Source: Labilibacter sediminis
GTDB taxonomy: Bacteria > Bacteroidota > Bacteroidia > Bacteroidales > Marinilabiliaceae
NCBI RefSeq assembly: GCF_005877885.1
Contig: NZ_VCHY01000002.1
Location: 62,001 to 126,000, forward strand
Direction of reading: 5' to 3'
Length of the DNA stretch: 64,000 nt
In this document: positions 18,632-27,283 of the stretch, piece after piece
How positions within the stretch are numbered: the first letter of the stretch is position 1
How the letters are laid out: every line of letters begins with the position of its first letter
Position numbers and translations under genes: made by a program
The notes under the pieces: model-generated
What the model saw: only the letters and a program-made list of their open reading frames with translations
Databases searched by the model: none
What the model was told of the DNA's origin: nothing

Positions 18632-21280
18632 TCACTTAACGATTTCAGCTATATTCACATCCTTTTTGGTATGGTCATCATCATAATCAAAAACCATTGA
18701 GCCATTATGTTTTAGCAACACCGAGTTCAAGTCGTACCATACAATTGCTTTTCCGACGCTTACTCCATTTAAAAAATTTAGCGTATACATATCAGCTGAA
18801 TTTTTCACTATTTGCATATTGCTGTTATTTTCAATGCGCATAGAAAACAGCGATACTTTTTTCCCTTTGTATGTTTCTACTTTTACCACACCTCCTTTAT
18901 TAGCCACAAATTGCATGCGCAACAGACCTTCGTATACCTTAGGGTTTGTCTTAGGAAATTCGGGATTATTTTTACGAATTAAATTCCGAACTGTTAATCC
19001 GGAGAAACTACCTCCATTCTGAGACAAAAGCTTGATAGTGGCAAAAACAGGAATCATATGCCTGCTTATTCCCTGCGATTGAAAATCACTCATGTACGAT
19101 TCAATTTGTCCTTCTGCACTAAAAGTACTGCTCGATAAATTTATGGGCACCTCTTTGGTTAATCCTTCAATCTCACCAACAATACCCCTAACCACTACTT
19201 CGTTATTGGAGTCTACTGTAATCTTTGAATCAAATCGCACTTTATCGGTAGGAAATGATAGTAAATCAACTTTGGTTCCATCGGAACGATACTTACCATA
19301 AAAGGCTAACTTTTTTCCTTCGGGTACTTCAAAATCAATATTTTCAGACAATATAGATTGTGCTTTATTAGAGATTCCCAAAATTAAATGCGCCGGATTA
19401 TCACTTCTGCACAATTCCCTGCCATTGATATTTACTGATCCTGCATAATTAACCAGAGCATATACGTTAGCTTTTTTACCCACATTAAAAGCCTGAACAA
19501 AACCATAGTTAGAACATTTAACAGGTAAAAACCATTCCATAGCCCCCTGATTATTGAAGGTAGCAAACCATAAATCACGCGTTCCGTTTGATGCGTAGTA
19601 ACTTTTATTGCCAATTACAACCTCATCATTAAACCATCCCGAAACAATATACTTCCCATTTTCGGCTATCATCCGATCGCCAATAAAAATATTTCCTTCA
19701 TTATTTTGCTCAACACTTTTAGCTATCATCTGCCAAACATTATTGAGCTGACTGTTATTATTAATCCTGATGGCAATGGGTGTATAACCTTCATAATCGG
19801 GCATAACCGAACCGATGGGTGCATTAATATATGTAGGATCGGTAATGGTATATTGTTTTCCGGCCACTAAAAAACTATAACCTTCAACCTCATCATTAAA
19901 CGCAACTGCTGCTGCCATATGACTAAAGTAAGTTAGTGCCACCACATCCAGTCCGAGCAGATCATTGACCATACGGGTAAAGAGAACCGTTCTATCCTCA
20001 CAATCGGAATAAGGGTAATAGAATATCTCGTCAGGAAAAAACATTTTTTCTTTACCGAACTGGTCTCTATCTGTCTTATATTCGAATGAATTATGCAAAT
20101 AATTAAGCAGATACGTTACCGCTTCTGTTTCTGATTTACCCTGAATATGTGGCTTTACATGAGCATACAACTCATCCTTAACCTTACCCGACATAGCTGC
20201 ATTTAAATAAACCGAATTATCTGTTTGCGGATAACTGGCCAAAAATGCCATGGTGGTTTTATCTAAACTTAATACCAAAGGCTTCTCTTCACCGGGTAAA
20301 AGTGTTTTCTTTAAAACAATATTATCCTTCTCATTAAAATTCAAGGCATAAGGCAAATGCAGATCCACTTTTTTAATGGCTCCTCCAAAATCTTTCTCAT
20401 AGGTATAAATACTTTTACCCTTTAACTTATCGCTCATCAGGTAGTAGTTATAACCGCCTATTTGGTAGTAAGGTTTTTCATAAACCTCCTGCATAAACGG
20501 AAGCATCAGGCTTACCTTATTTGCATTATAACCAATCTTTGCCTGGTACCCTGCCTGATTGAGCATAGCCCATTTCCAAAGTTCCTGATCATTTACCGAG
20601 GTATAAATCCCTTTGGCTGTTTTATCAATCAATTGATAAATACCCCAGTCATTTAAATTTTTCTCAGATGCATATTGAACTACCGATTCGATATAAACCT
20701 GGTAGTATGTTTTGGTAAAACTGCCCCAATAGCCGGCAAAAGCCTCGGGAGATACCTCTTTTAAACTTAAAGCATTCATACGAGAATCAAGAGACAACCG
20801 AACTGTTGTTCCAAAAAAATCAATACCAATAACCTGCCTGTATTTTTCAATCCCGTCTGGTGTTTTTAAAATTGGAGCAATGGAATATGCAGGTGCATCT
20901 GTTAATTCAATCTTTGGCGCTACCGGCTCCGGAATATCAGCCAACTCTTTTGAGGGTTCATCAACCTCCATTGGAATATATTTTGGTTGATCGATGGGCT
21001 TTGGCACCTCCACCACTTTTTCTACTTCTTCTTGCTGTTCAACTTCAGTAAATCCCCCTTTTAAATAATTTTTAAAAGCATCATTCATTTTTTTTAAACG
21101 AGCATCATACTCCCTTTGCATACGTTTTGTATTCTGCTCATAGTCACGATTCATACGCTGCATAGTGGCCTCGTATTTTTTATTCATCTTTTCAAAAGGA
21201 TCTTTTTCATCCACCTGGGCGTGAATCGAAACAAAGAACAAAGACACAATAAAAGCAAGGAATAATTTCTTCGTAGTCAT
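18632..21280 (-). CDS. Secreted transglutaminase-fold protein with N-terminal coiled coil
   Basis: 882 residues with a signal peptide (MTTKKLFLAFIVSLFFVSIHAQ). Residues about 25-75 are a Met/Arg/Lys/Glu-rich coiled coil with repeated KMNKKYEATMQRMNRDYEQ-type spacing. A Pro/Glu-rich linker follows. The central region carries a transglutaminase-like (papain-fold) triad: Cys427 in YSDCEDR, His454 in YFSHMAAAV and Asp481 in ITDPTY. Such domains in Bacteroidota act as cysteine peptidases or amide-forming/breaking enzymes on the cell envelope. The C-terminal ~330 residues are beta-rich with no family I can name (IVSGWFNDEVVIGNKSYYA looks like repeated beta-propeller or NHL-like strands). It lies downstream of the 21-bp GGAGGA array and ahead of the VOC gene. 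Confidence 0.7.
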   Translation of the reverse strand: MTTKKLFLAFIVSLFFVSIHAQVDEKDPFEKMNKKYEATMQRMNRDYEQNTKRMQREYDARLKKMNDAFKNYLKGGFTEVEQQEEVEKVVEVPKPIDQPKYIPMEVDEPSKELADIPEPVAPKIELTDAPAYSIAPILKTPDGIEKYRQVIGIDFFGTTVRLSLDSRMNALSLKEVSPEAFAGYWGSFTKTYYQVYIESVVQYASEKNLNDWGIYQLIDKTAKGIYTSVNDQELWKWAMLNQAGYQAKIGYNANKVSLMLPFMQEVYEKPYYQIGGYNYYLMSDKLKGKSIYTYEKDFGGAIKKVDLHLPYALNFNEKDNIVLKKTLLPGEEKPLVLSLDKTTMAFLASYPQTDNSVYLNAAMSGKVKDELYAHVKPHIQGKSETEAVTYLLNYLHNSFEYKTDRDQFGKEKMFFPDEIFYYPYSDCEDRTVLFTRMVNDLLGLDVVALTYFSHMAAAVAFNDEVEGYSFLVAGKQYTITDPTYINAPIGSVMPDYEGYTPIAIRINNNSQLNNVWQMIAKSVEQNNEGNIFIGDRMIAENGKYIVSGWFNDEVVIGNKSYYASNGTRDLWFATFNNQGAMEWFLPVKCSNYGFVQAFNVGKKANVYALVNYAGSVNINGRELCRSDNPAHLILGISNKAQSILSENIDFEVPEGKKLAFYGKYRSDGTKVDLLSFPTDKVRFDSKITVDSNNEVVVRGIVGEIEGLTKEVPINLSSSTFSAEGQIESYMSDFQSQGISRHMIPVFATIKLLSQNGGSFSGLTVRNLIRKNNPEFPKTNPKVYEGLLRMQFVANKGGVVKVETYKGKKVSLFSMRIENNSNMQIVKNSADMYTLNFLNGVSVGKAIVWYDLNSVLLKHNGSMVFDYDDDHTKKDVNIAEIVK

Positions 21281-21368
21281 ATAAATGATTTATGGGATGA
21301 ATTATCTAACTGTAAAGATATTGTTGATTTAGATACCATCAAAGATAATTTCATAATGAAGCTCCCTG

Positions 21369-21540
21369 GGAGGACGGCGTAAAGAAACCGGAGGACAGCT
21401 CCAATTTCAGGGAGGACCACCCTAAAAACAGGGAAAACAAGACCTGGTATAAGGAGGATGAGGTCAGAATTCAGGAGGATGTAGTTAAACTTCAGGAGGA
21501 CGGCTTCAATAAAGGGAGCTCGTCGAGAATTTAAGGAGGC
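21369..21540. repeat. 21-bp-period array of GGAGGA cores
   Basis: GGAGGA or a near variant starts at 21369, 21390, 21411, 21432 (GGAAAA), 21453, 21474, 21495, 21515 (GGAGCT) and 21535 (GGAGGC). The period is exactly 21 bp through 21495 and 20 bp afterwards. Only the first 6-7 bases of each unit (GGAGGAy) are conserved; the other 14 vary. It fills the gap between ctaB (ends 21571) and the transglutaminase-fold gene (starts 21280). On the transcribed minus strand it reads as TCCTCC repeats. One plus-strand frame is open across it (21349-21531) with Glu-Asp every 7 codons, but it has no start codon. It is not CRISPR: the repeats are far too short and there are no uniform spacers. Confidence 0.8.
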
Positions 21541-21570
21541 TAAATAGAAAGTGATGTAGAGATAAATTAA

Positions 21571-22431
21571 CTACACTTTATCGATATAAAGCAATATCAT
21601 GATTAACAGGTAAAACGAGTTGAAATAAATAAACATTTTCCGTAGTTGCGGAGAATGTTCTTCTTTACTGGCTATCATTGTGGCACGCAACGACCATACC
21701 ATCATATATACACTTGATAGCGTTAATATCCAAACCACGGCCAATTGATCTACCAATTCAAATACTGGTAAAAACAGTGCAGAAATATAAGTAGCCAGAA
21801 ACCAAATCAGATTAATTCTAATGACCTGCTTTTTTGACAACACATCAGTAATTACCGGAAATCCGGCTTTTTTATATTGGTCTTTATATTTTAAAACCAG
21901 CAACCAAAAATGAGGCATCTGACCTAAAAAAAAGAAAAATGCCAGAAAGTGAATTCGTGGATCGAGAATAGAACCACCTGCTGCCACCCATCCTGCTACA
22001 GGAGGGATAGCACCCACAACAGCACCCGGAAAAACAGAAAAAGCACTTCGTGTTTTCATGGGCGTATAAACTAAATTATACCAAAACAACCCAATCCATC
22101 CCCATGCAACTGCTGCCCAGCCAAAAAACCATAAACAAACTGATCCCGTGATTAAAAACAATGCTACAATCAACATGGCCATTTTCATAGTCATTGATCC
22201 CGAAGGTAAGGGACGATTAACCGTGCGGGGCATCAAGGCATCCAACCTTATTTCCTGTAACTGGTTGATTGCAGATGCTCCTGCAGATAAAAAAAATATA
22301 CCCAGTGATGCCAGCACCCCTTCCCATGAAAGCCTTTCATCAAATAATACAAAACCCGCATAAGCCGTTAATCCTATGGGAAAGGATATGGAGAATTTCC
22401 CGAATGTTTTTATTTGTTTATATGACAGCAT
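21571..22431 (-). CDS. ctaB: Protoheme IX farnesyltransferase (heme O synthase)
   Basis: A 286-residue polytopic UbiA-family prenyltransferase that adds farnesyl to heme b, supplying heme O/A for the adjacent cytochrome oxidase. The prenyl-diphosphate/Mg site is N56-QLQ-E60-IRL-D64, followed by the family signature MPRTVNRPL. The usual first Asp of the NxxxD motif is Glu here, an unusual substitution. The second loop motif (DQYKKAGFPVITDV, about residues 185-198) is present. There are about eight hydrophobic segments. It is the last gene of the oxidase operon, 83 bases after ctaC. No ctaA (heme A synthase) is seen in the window. Confidence 0.9.
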   Translation of the reverse strand: MLSYKQIKTFGKFSISFPIGLTAYAGFVLFDERLSWEGVLASLGIFFLSAGASAINQLQEIRLDALMPRTVNRPLPSGSMTMKMAMLIVALFLITGSVCLWFFGWAAVAWGWIGLFWYNLVYTPMKTRSAFSVFPGAVVGAIPPVAGWVAAGGSILDPRIHFLAFFFFLGQMPHFWLLVLKYKDQYKKAGFPVITDVLSKKQVIRINLIWFLATYISALFLPVFELVDQLAVVWILTLSSVYMMVWSLRATMIASKEEHSPQLRKMFIYFNSFYLLIMILLYIDKV

Positions 22432-22514
22432 ATTTTTTGTTATTGGCTGATAGTTATTGGTTATACAAATAAACTATAGAAACGCGACTAATTCACTTCA
22501 AAAGAACCTCTTTA

Positions 22515-23468
22515 TCAATTCTCTGAAAGCGATTGAAAATATTCCATCAATTGCTGCAATTCTTCTTCTGTTACCTGATCTTTGTACGAAAGCATTAAAC
22601 CTTTATCATATCCCTTTACAATTTCATAATTAGGATCGTATATAGAGCGTCGAATATATTCTATATCAGCCTCTACCTCATACTCCTGACCATCTTTAAC
22701 GACAGTACGTTTATTACTTAAAATATTTCTATAGGAAGGTCCTACCAACTTGGTTCCATCAGCAGTATGACAAGCGTTACAACCATACTTCCGCAAAACA
22801 CCTTTACCTGCCAATCGCTTATTAACTTCTTCATTTCCGGTATCCATAGCCACAGAGTTCAGTTTATACCAAGCTTCAAATTCATCTTGAGGTAATACTT
22901 TCACCACCGATTTCATATACGAATGGCGCAAGCCACAATACTCAGCACAAAATATTTCATATTCTCCTATCTTGCCCGACTCAAACCAAATATTGGCATC
23001 CTTGCCCGGCACCATATCCTGCTTAACCCTAAAAGCCGGAATATACATACTATGCAAAACATCTTGTGCTATTAAGTCAAGACTTATTGCTTTATCAATG
23101 GGTACAAAAAGTGTATCAGTAACCAGCCCGTTTTCGTATTGGAAAGAAAAACTCCACATACGCGCAATACTCTTTATTGGCATCGCATCGTCCGGAACAT
23201 CTTTCTGCATTTTCCAGCCTGACCAGCCATAGTAAAACATTAACAACACTAATATAGTAGGTATCACGGTCCATACAACCTCCAAGGTATTGTTCCCCTC
23301 AATATGTGTTGCTTCGGGATTTCTGCTTTTTCTATACCTAATAATGTAATACACCATAACAATGGTAATGGCAAAGAGAAAGAACAATGAAATTCCAAAG
23401 ATAAAAACGAAAGCTCCATCTACTTGATCAACAAAATTCGAAGCATTTTTTGTAGTTTCTTCAATCAT
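22515..23468 (-). CDS. ctaC: Cytochrome c oxidase subunit II with fused cytochrome c (caa3 type)
   Basis: 317 residues. Two N-terminal transmembrane helices (about 18-43 and 64-81) precede a CuA cupredoxin domain. Its copper ligands are His139, Cys174, Cys178, His182 and Met185, within CAEYCGLRHSYM. A C-terminal cytochrome c domain carries CNACH (Cys230, Cys233, His234) with a likely axial Met further on (GLMLSYKDQV). The fusion defines a caa3-type oxidase. There is no cleavable signal or lipobox at the N-terminus. It lies 2 bases after the subunit IV gene in a tight operon. Confidence 0.95.
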   Translation of the reverse strand: MIEETTKNASNFVDQVDGAFVFIFGISLFFLFAITIVMVYYIIRYRKSRNPEATHIEGNNTLEVVWTVIPTILVLLMFYYGWSGWKMQKDVPDDAMPIKSIARMWSFSFQYENGLVTDTLFVPIDKAISLDLIAQDVLHSMYIPAFRVKQDMVPGKDANIWFESGKIGEYEIFCAEYCGLRHSYMKSVVKVLPQDEFEAWYKLNSVAMDTGNEEVNKRLAGKGVLRKYGCNACHTADGTKLVGPSYRNILSNKRTVVKDGQEYEVEADIEYIRRSIYDPNYEIVKGYDKGLMLSYKDQVTEEELQQLMEYFQSLSEN

Positions 23469-23470
23469 AT

Positions 23471-23758
23471 CTAGCGGTAATTATAGTCGAGAAATGTGAT
23501 AAAAATAACCAGTGCCACCAATATAAAAATAGCTGTCACAAATATTTGCAATACCTTATTATCGAACTTTAAATGCATAAAATAAACCAGCACCAAACTC
23601 GATTTTACAGAAGCCAGAAGTATGGCAGCAAAGACACTTAACTCTCCAAATTCGATATGCGTAATAGCCACGGAAAGTAAGGTTAACACAATCAGTCCTG
23701 CTAAAATGAGCAGGTACGTTTTATAAGGTACTATATGCGATTTAGAATGATCTTCCAT
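23471..23758 (-). CDS. Cytochrome c oxidase subunit IV-like protein
   Basis: A 95-residue protein with three hydrophobic helices and the motif VYFMHLKFDNK, characteristic of bacterial COX4/CtaF-type subunits that pack on the edge of the oxidase. It sits between subunit III and subunit II, separated from its neighbours by 12 and 2 bases. This position supports the assignment even though the sequence is short. Confidence 0.85.
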   Translation of the reverse strand: MEDHSKSHIVPYKTYLLILAGLIVLTLLSVAITHIEFGELSVFAAILLASVKSSLVLVYFMHLKFDNKVLQIFVTAIFILVALVIFITFLDYNYR

Positions 23759-23770
23759 AATTTTTAAAGT

Positions 23771-24388
23771 TTAGGTGATTAGATAAAATAATGGAAACAG
23801 GAATATCCAGATAAGATCAACAAGGTGCCAGTACAAACCCGAATTATCCAGTAATACAGGATTATCATCGTTTAGCGAATTATTGTTTACCCGAACCAAC
23901 ACAATGGTAATTAAAACTATACCCACAAGAATATGTAAGGCATGTAAGCCTGTCATAAAAAAGTAAAGACCATAAAACAAAGTATCGCCATTACCCATGC
24001 TTTTCAGTATATCGCTGCTCGGGAACAAGCCATGCTCAAACTTACCCATCCATTCGAAATATTTATTTACCATAAATATGACGGCCATTGCCAGGGTAAT
24101 ACCTAACAGTATGATGGTAAACTTTTTATTTTTTAATCGAATGGCTGAAGTTGCCATTGCAATCGTTGCACTACTAATTAAAAGGATAACAGTGTTAATC
24201 GTTCCTACAGTAACACTTAACTGTTCTGCGGCCAGACTAAATGCAACAGCATTTTGATAACGATAAACACTATACACAATAAACAATCCTGCAAAAAGAA
24301 GGAGCTCTGTAAATATAAACAGCCACATTCCGAGTTTGGAAGCTTCATCATCGCGATGAATATGCTGTATTGCTGACTCTGTATTCAT
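23771..24388 (-). CDS. ctaE: Cytochrome c oxidase subunit III
   Basis: 205 residues with five transmembrane helices, the short form of COX3 found in caa3 oxidases. Diagnostic stretches are SKLGMWLFIFTELLLF at the N-terminus, FYFLTGLHALHV-like FFMTGLHALHILVG in the middle, and YWHLVDLIWIFLFPLFYL at the C-terminus. It supports the stability of the oxygen site and has no redox centre. It follows ctaD by 10 bases. Confidence 0.95.
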   Translation of the reverse strand: MNTESAIQHIHRDDEASKLGMWLFIFTELLLFAGLFIVYSVYRYQNAVAFSLAAEQLSVTVGTINTVILLISSATIAMATSAIRLKNKKFTIILLGITLAMAVIFMVNKYFEWMGKFEHGLFPSSDILKSMGNGDTLFYGLYFFMTGLHALHILVGIVLITIVLVRVNNNSLNDDNPVLLDNSGLYWHLVDLIWIFLFPLFYLIT

Positions 24389-24398
24389 AATTTAAGGT

Positions 24399-26009
24399 TT
24401 ATCTGTAATCGTAAGGTCCTTTTTCAACAACAGGTATCTCTTCAAAATTCTCCAGAGTAGGAGGTGAATCAACCGTCCACTCCAGCGTTTTTCCTCCCCA
24501 TGGATCTTTTGTTGCTATTTCTCCTTTTTTCGCTGACCTGATCAGGTTAATGATAATAACTGCCAAACCGACAAACAACACCCACGATCCCATGGTAGAT
24601 ATAATATTAGGCCCGTGAAAACGATCTACATAATCGTAATACCTGCGAGGCATACCTTGTATTCCCAACAAAAACATGGGAAGATATAAGATACAGAAAC
24701 CTATAAAAAACATCATCCAACCTGTGGTGGCAATTTTTGTATTATACATTCTTCCCCATATTTTCGGAAACCAATAATGAATGGCACCCATAAAGGCAAA
24801 ACCAACACCACCGAATACAATGAAGTGGAAGTGTGCTACAACAAAAGCTGTATCATGCAAATGTACATTGGTTGTTAGCACACCTAGCGCAATCCCGGAC
24901 AATCCACCTATCATAAAGACAAACAAGAAAGATGCGGCCCAAAAAAACGGAGGTTCTAATTGAATAGATGCCTTATGCATGGTGCTTACCCAGTTAAAAA
25001 CCTTGATGGCACTTGGTATAGCTACCAACATGGTTAATAACGAAAAGGTATACAGTGCTGTGCCGCTCATACCGGAAGTAAACATATGATGTCCCCAAAC
25101 AAAATATCCTACAAAAGCAATAGCCAAGGTAGAGATAACCACGGCTTTATATCCAAAAATAGATTTATTGGCAAAGGTTGGAATGATCTCAGATATGGCT
25201 CCCATGGCAGGCAAAATCATAATATAAACAGCAGGATGGGAATATATCCAGAATAAATGTTGATAAAGAATCGGATCTCCGCCCAAAGCAGGATCAAAGA
25301 ATCCAATATTAAATAACCTTTCTCCAACAATCATTAACAATGTGATACCTACAATTGGAGTAGCTAAAATTTGTATCCAGCCAGTTCCATATAAAGTCCA
25401 GGGAAACAACGGCATCTTTAACCAATTCATACCCGGAGCACGCAAACGATGTATAGTTACCACAAAGTTTATACCGGTTAGGATAGATGAAAATCCTAAA
25501 ATAAAAGCACCTAAAACCGCAGGCAACATATTGGTATTTGTTTTAAAACTATAAGGCGCATAAAAAGTCCAGCCCGTATCCGGCGGACCACCAGCCATAA
25601 ATAACGACGAAAGCGCAACTAAAGCCCCTAAAACATAAACCCACCAACTAAGCAGGTTTAACCTAGGAAAGGCAACATCTTTAGCCCCAATCATAATAGG
25701 CAAAAAGAAATTACCAAAAACAGCCGGCAAACCAGGCACTACCACTAAAAATATCATGATAACACCATGCAAGGTAAATACCGCATTATAGGTTGCTGGA
25801 TCCATCACTGTTTTTCCCGGGGAGATTAATTCCAGCTTCATGGCAATTCCCAACAAAACTCCGGTAATAAAAAAAGTAATAATTGAATAAAGATAAAGTA
25901 GGCCTATCCTTTTGTGATCAGTTGAAAATATCCATGCAAATAAGCCCTTATAGCGCCCCTTATAATCTCTAAAGCTAACATGGGTTTGTGTAGATTCTTG
26001 TTGTGACAT
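24399..26009 (-). CDS. ctaD: Cytochrome c oxidase subunit I, A2-type
   Basis: 536 residues and 12 helices; the catalytic subunit that reduces O2 and pumps protons. Visible ligands are His81 (TLHGVIM, low-spin heme), His258 in YSHPAVY with the cross-linked Tyr262, His307-His308 (GHHMF, CuB) and the HFHFIVFGG heme ligands. Helix VI reads YSHPAVY (256-262) instead of GHPEVY. The Glu of A1 oxidases is missing and the Tyr-Ser pair is present, which marks the A2 subfamily typical of caa3 enzymes. It is the second gene of the operon, 12 bases after the SCO gene. Confidence 0.95.
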   Translation of the reverse strand: MSQQESTQTHVSFRDYKGRYKGLFAWIFSTDHKRIGLLYLYSIITFFITGVLLGIAMKLELISPGKTVMDPATYNAVFTLHGVIMIFLVVVPGLPAVFGNFFLPIMIGAKDVAFPRLNLLSWWVYVLGALVALSSLFMAGGPPDTGWTFYAPYSFKTNTNMLPAVLGAFILGFSSILTGINFVVTIHRLRAPGMNWLKMPLFPWTLYGTGWIQILATPIVGITLLMIVGERLFNIGFFDPALGGDPILYQHLFWIYSHPAVYIMILPAMGAISEIIPTFANKSIFGYKAVVISTLAIAFVGYFVWGHHMFTSGMSGTALYTFSLLTMLVAIPSAIKVFNWVSTMHKASIQLEPPFFWAASFLFVFMIGGLSGIALGVLTTNVHLHDTAFVVAHFHFIVFGGVGFAFMGAIHYWFPKIWGRMYNTKIATTGWMMFFIGFCILYLPMFLLGIQGMPRRYYDYVDRFHGPNIISTMGSWVLFVGLAVIIINLIRSAKKGEIATKDPWGGKTLEWTVDSPPTLENFEEIPVVEKGPYDYR

Positions 26010-26021
26010 ATATGGTATAAG

Positions 26022-26783
26022 TTAAATTTTTGCTTTTTTAGGTTTCACCGTCAACACAAATAACACCAACCCCGCAATCACCAAAATTAAAATACCGGCT
26101 ACCTTTGTAATGTTTAATACGTACGCCTGACCCACTGGATCATAACTATAACAGAACTGCAAAATACGATTCACCGTTGGCCCTGGAATTCCTTTGGAAG
26201 ATTCAATCACTGCTAACTTTAGCTCAAATGGCAGAAAATACGTTCCATTTAAATACCGCGTTATTTTACCATCCGGACTAAGAAGTATGAGTCCTGCAGT
26301 ATGAATAAAATCGTTGCCTGTTCGTTTATAAGTAAATCCGGTTGCCTGAGTCAAACGACTGACATTAGCACTATCGGATGTGAAAAATAACCAACCATCC
26401 TCAAAACCTTCTTTCTCAACAACCATTGAATAATTGTTTCTTTTCTTTTTGGCCAATTCATGCCCCTCATTATAATCAAAACTCACAGTTACAATCTGAT
26501 AATCTGAGCCCAAAGTCATATCCGACAGATTTACCACCTCCGTAATTCCATCCATTAAAGGTGTACATACTCCCGGACATCGATAATAAACAAAATTTAA
26601 AACTGTAGGTTTATCCTTTACTATAGAGCTTAACAAAACTGTATCTCCATCAATATTCACTAATTGAATATCTTTGGGCACATACTCATCAAGACGTTCT
26701 GTAACTCCTATCTTTTTTACTTCCTCAGCATGGCATATTAACACCGATAACAAAAGGGTAAATACTAAAGTAAGATGTTTCAT
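26022..26783 (-). CDS. SCO1/SenC family copper chaperone for cytochrome oxidase
   Basis: 253 residues. A signal peptide (ending ICHAE) is followed by a thioredoxin-fold domain with the copper motif CPGVC (Cys69, Cys73) and the matching His161 (FIHTAGLIL). A C-terminal transmembrane helix (about 225-245) is followed by KPKKAKI. SCO proteins deliver copper to the CuA centre, which fits its place as first gene of the oxidase operon. A second membrane anchor at the C-terminus is a common variant in Bacteroidota. Confidence 0.9.
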   Translation of the reverse strand: MKHLTLVFTLLLSVLICHAEEVKKIGVTERLDEYVPKDIQLVNIDGDTVLLSSIVKDKPTVLNFVYYRCPGVCTPLMDGITEVVNLSDMTLGSDYQIVTVSFDYNEGHELAKKKRNNYSMVVEKEGFEDGWLFFTSDSANVSRLTQATGFTYKRTGNDFIHTAGLILLSPDGKITRYLNGTYFLPFELKLAVIESSKGIPGPTVNRILQFCYSYDPVGQAYVLNITKVAGILILVIAGLVLFVLTVKPKKAKI

Positions 26784-27283
26784 AAAGAGTAATTTTTCGT
26801 TATTTATGGTTCATCACCTTTTGCAAAAACTAAACTTATAAGCATAAGTTAATGATATATGAACCATTAAACAATAACACATGTTTTTTTTAAAATCACT
26901 ATTTAGAACAATGAAATTGAAATAATGTTTAGAGTTCTTAAATATTGTTTAATGCTGTAACAAAATTAAAACCATACTAACAGAATGAATTTGTTAGTAT
27001 CTTAAATAAAGATAGCCCCCTGCTACTACTCTATCATCCAACAAAAAATATTGATTGATTACTTTTAGGTTTTCTCAAAAGTTAATTTATTGCCAAACCT
27101 GAACGATATTGCGCTAATTCTATAAAGCAAAACCTATTGAATTTTAATTCTTAACTCTCCTTGCATACTCAATGCATTACTTAGTTTAGAAAATATTTTT
27201 AGTTTTCGAACATCACTTTTTCATTTTAATTTGTGAGAAACGACATAAATCAAGTTCTACACTTTATTAAAAAAAATAAGTCA
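26784..27283. other. Divergent intergenic region upstream of the oxidase operon
   Basis: 500 bp, strongly AT-rich and without a gene. The only structure I see is the inverted repeat at 26974-27000: ATACTAACA, 9-base spacer, TGTTAGTAT, with perfect arms. It lies 191 bases upstream of the SCO start. It could be a regulator site for the oxidase operon or a terminator; there is no clear T-tract in either direction. Confidence 0.4.

Noticed and set aside
21349-21534. A 61-codon open frame through the GGAGGA array with Glu-Asp every 7 codons
   Set aside because: It has no start codon, arises directly from the 21-bp period (7 codons), and the variable parts look unrelated to any protein pattern. 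Treated as a by-product of the DNA repeat.
21369-21540. CRISPR array
   Set aside because: Conserved units are 6-7 bp, the spacers are 14-15 bp and no cas genes are near. It fails every size criterion.
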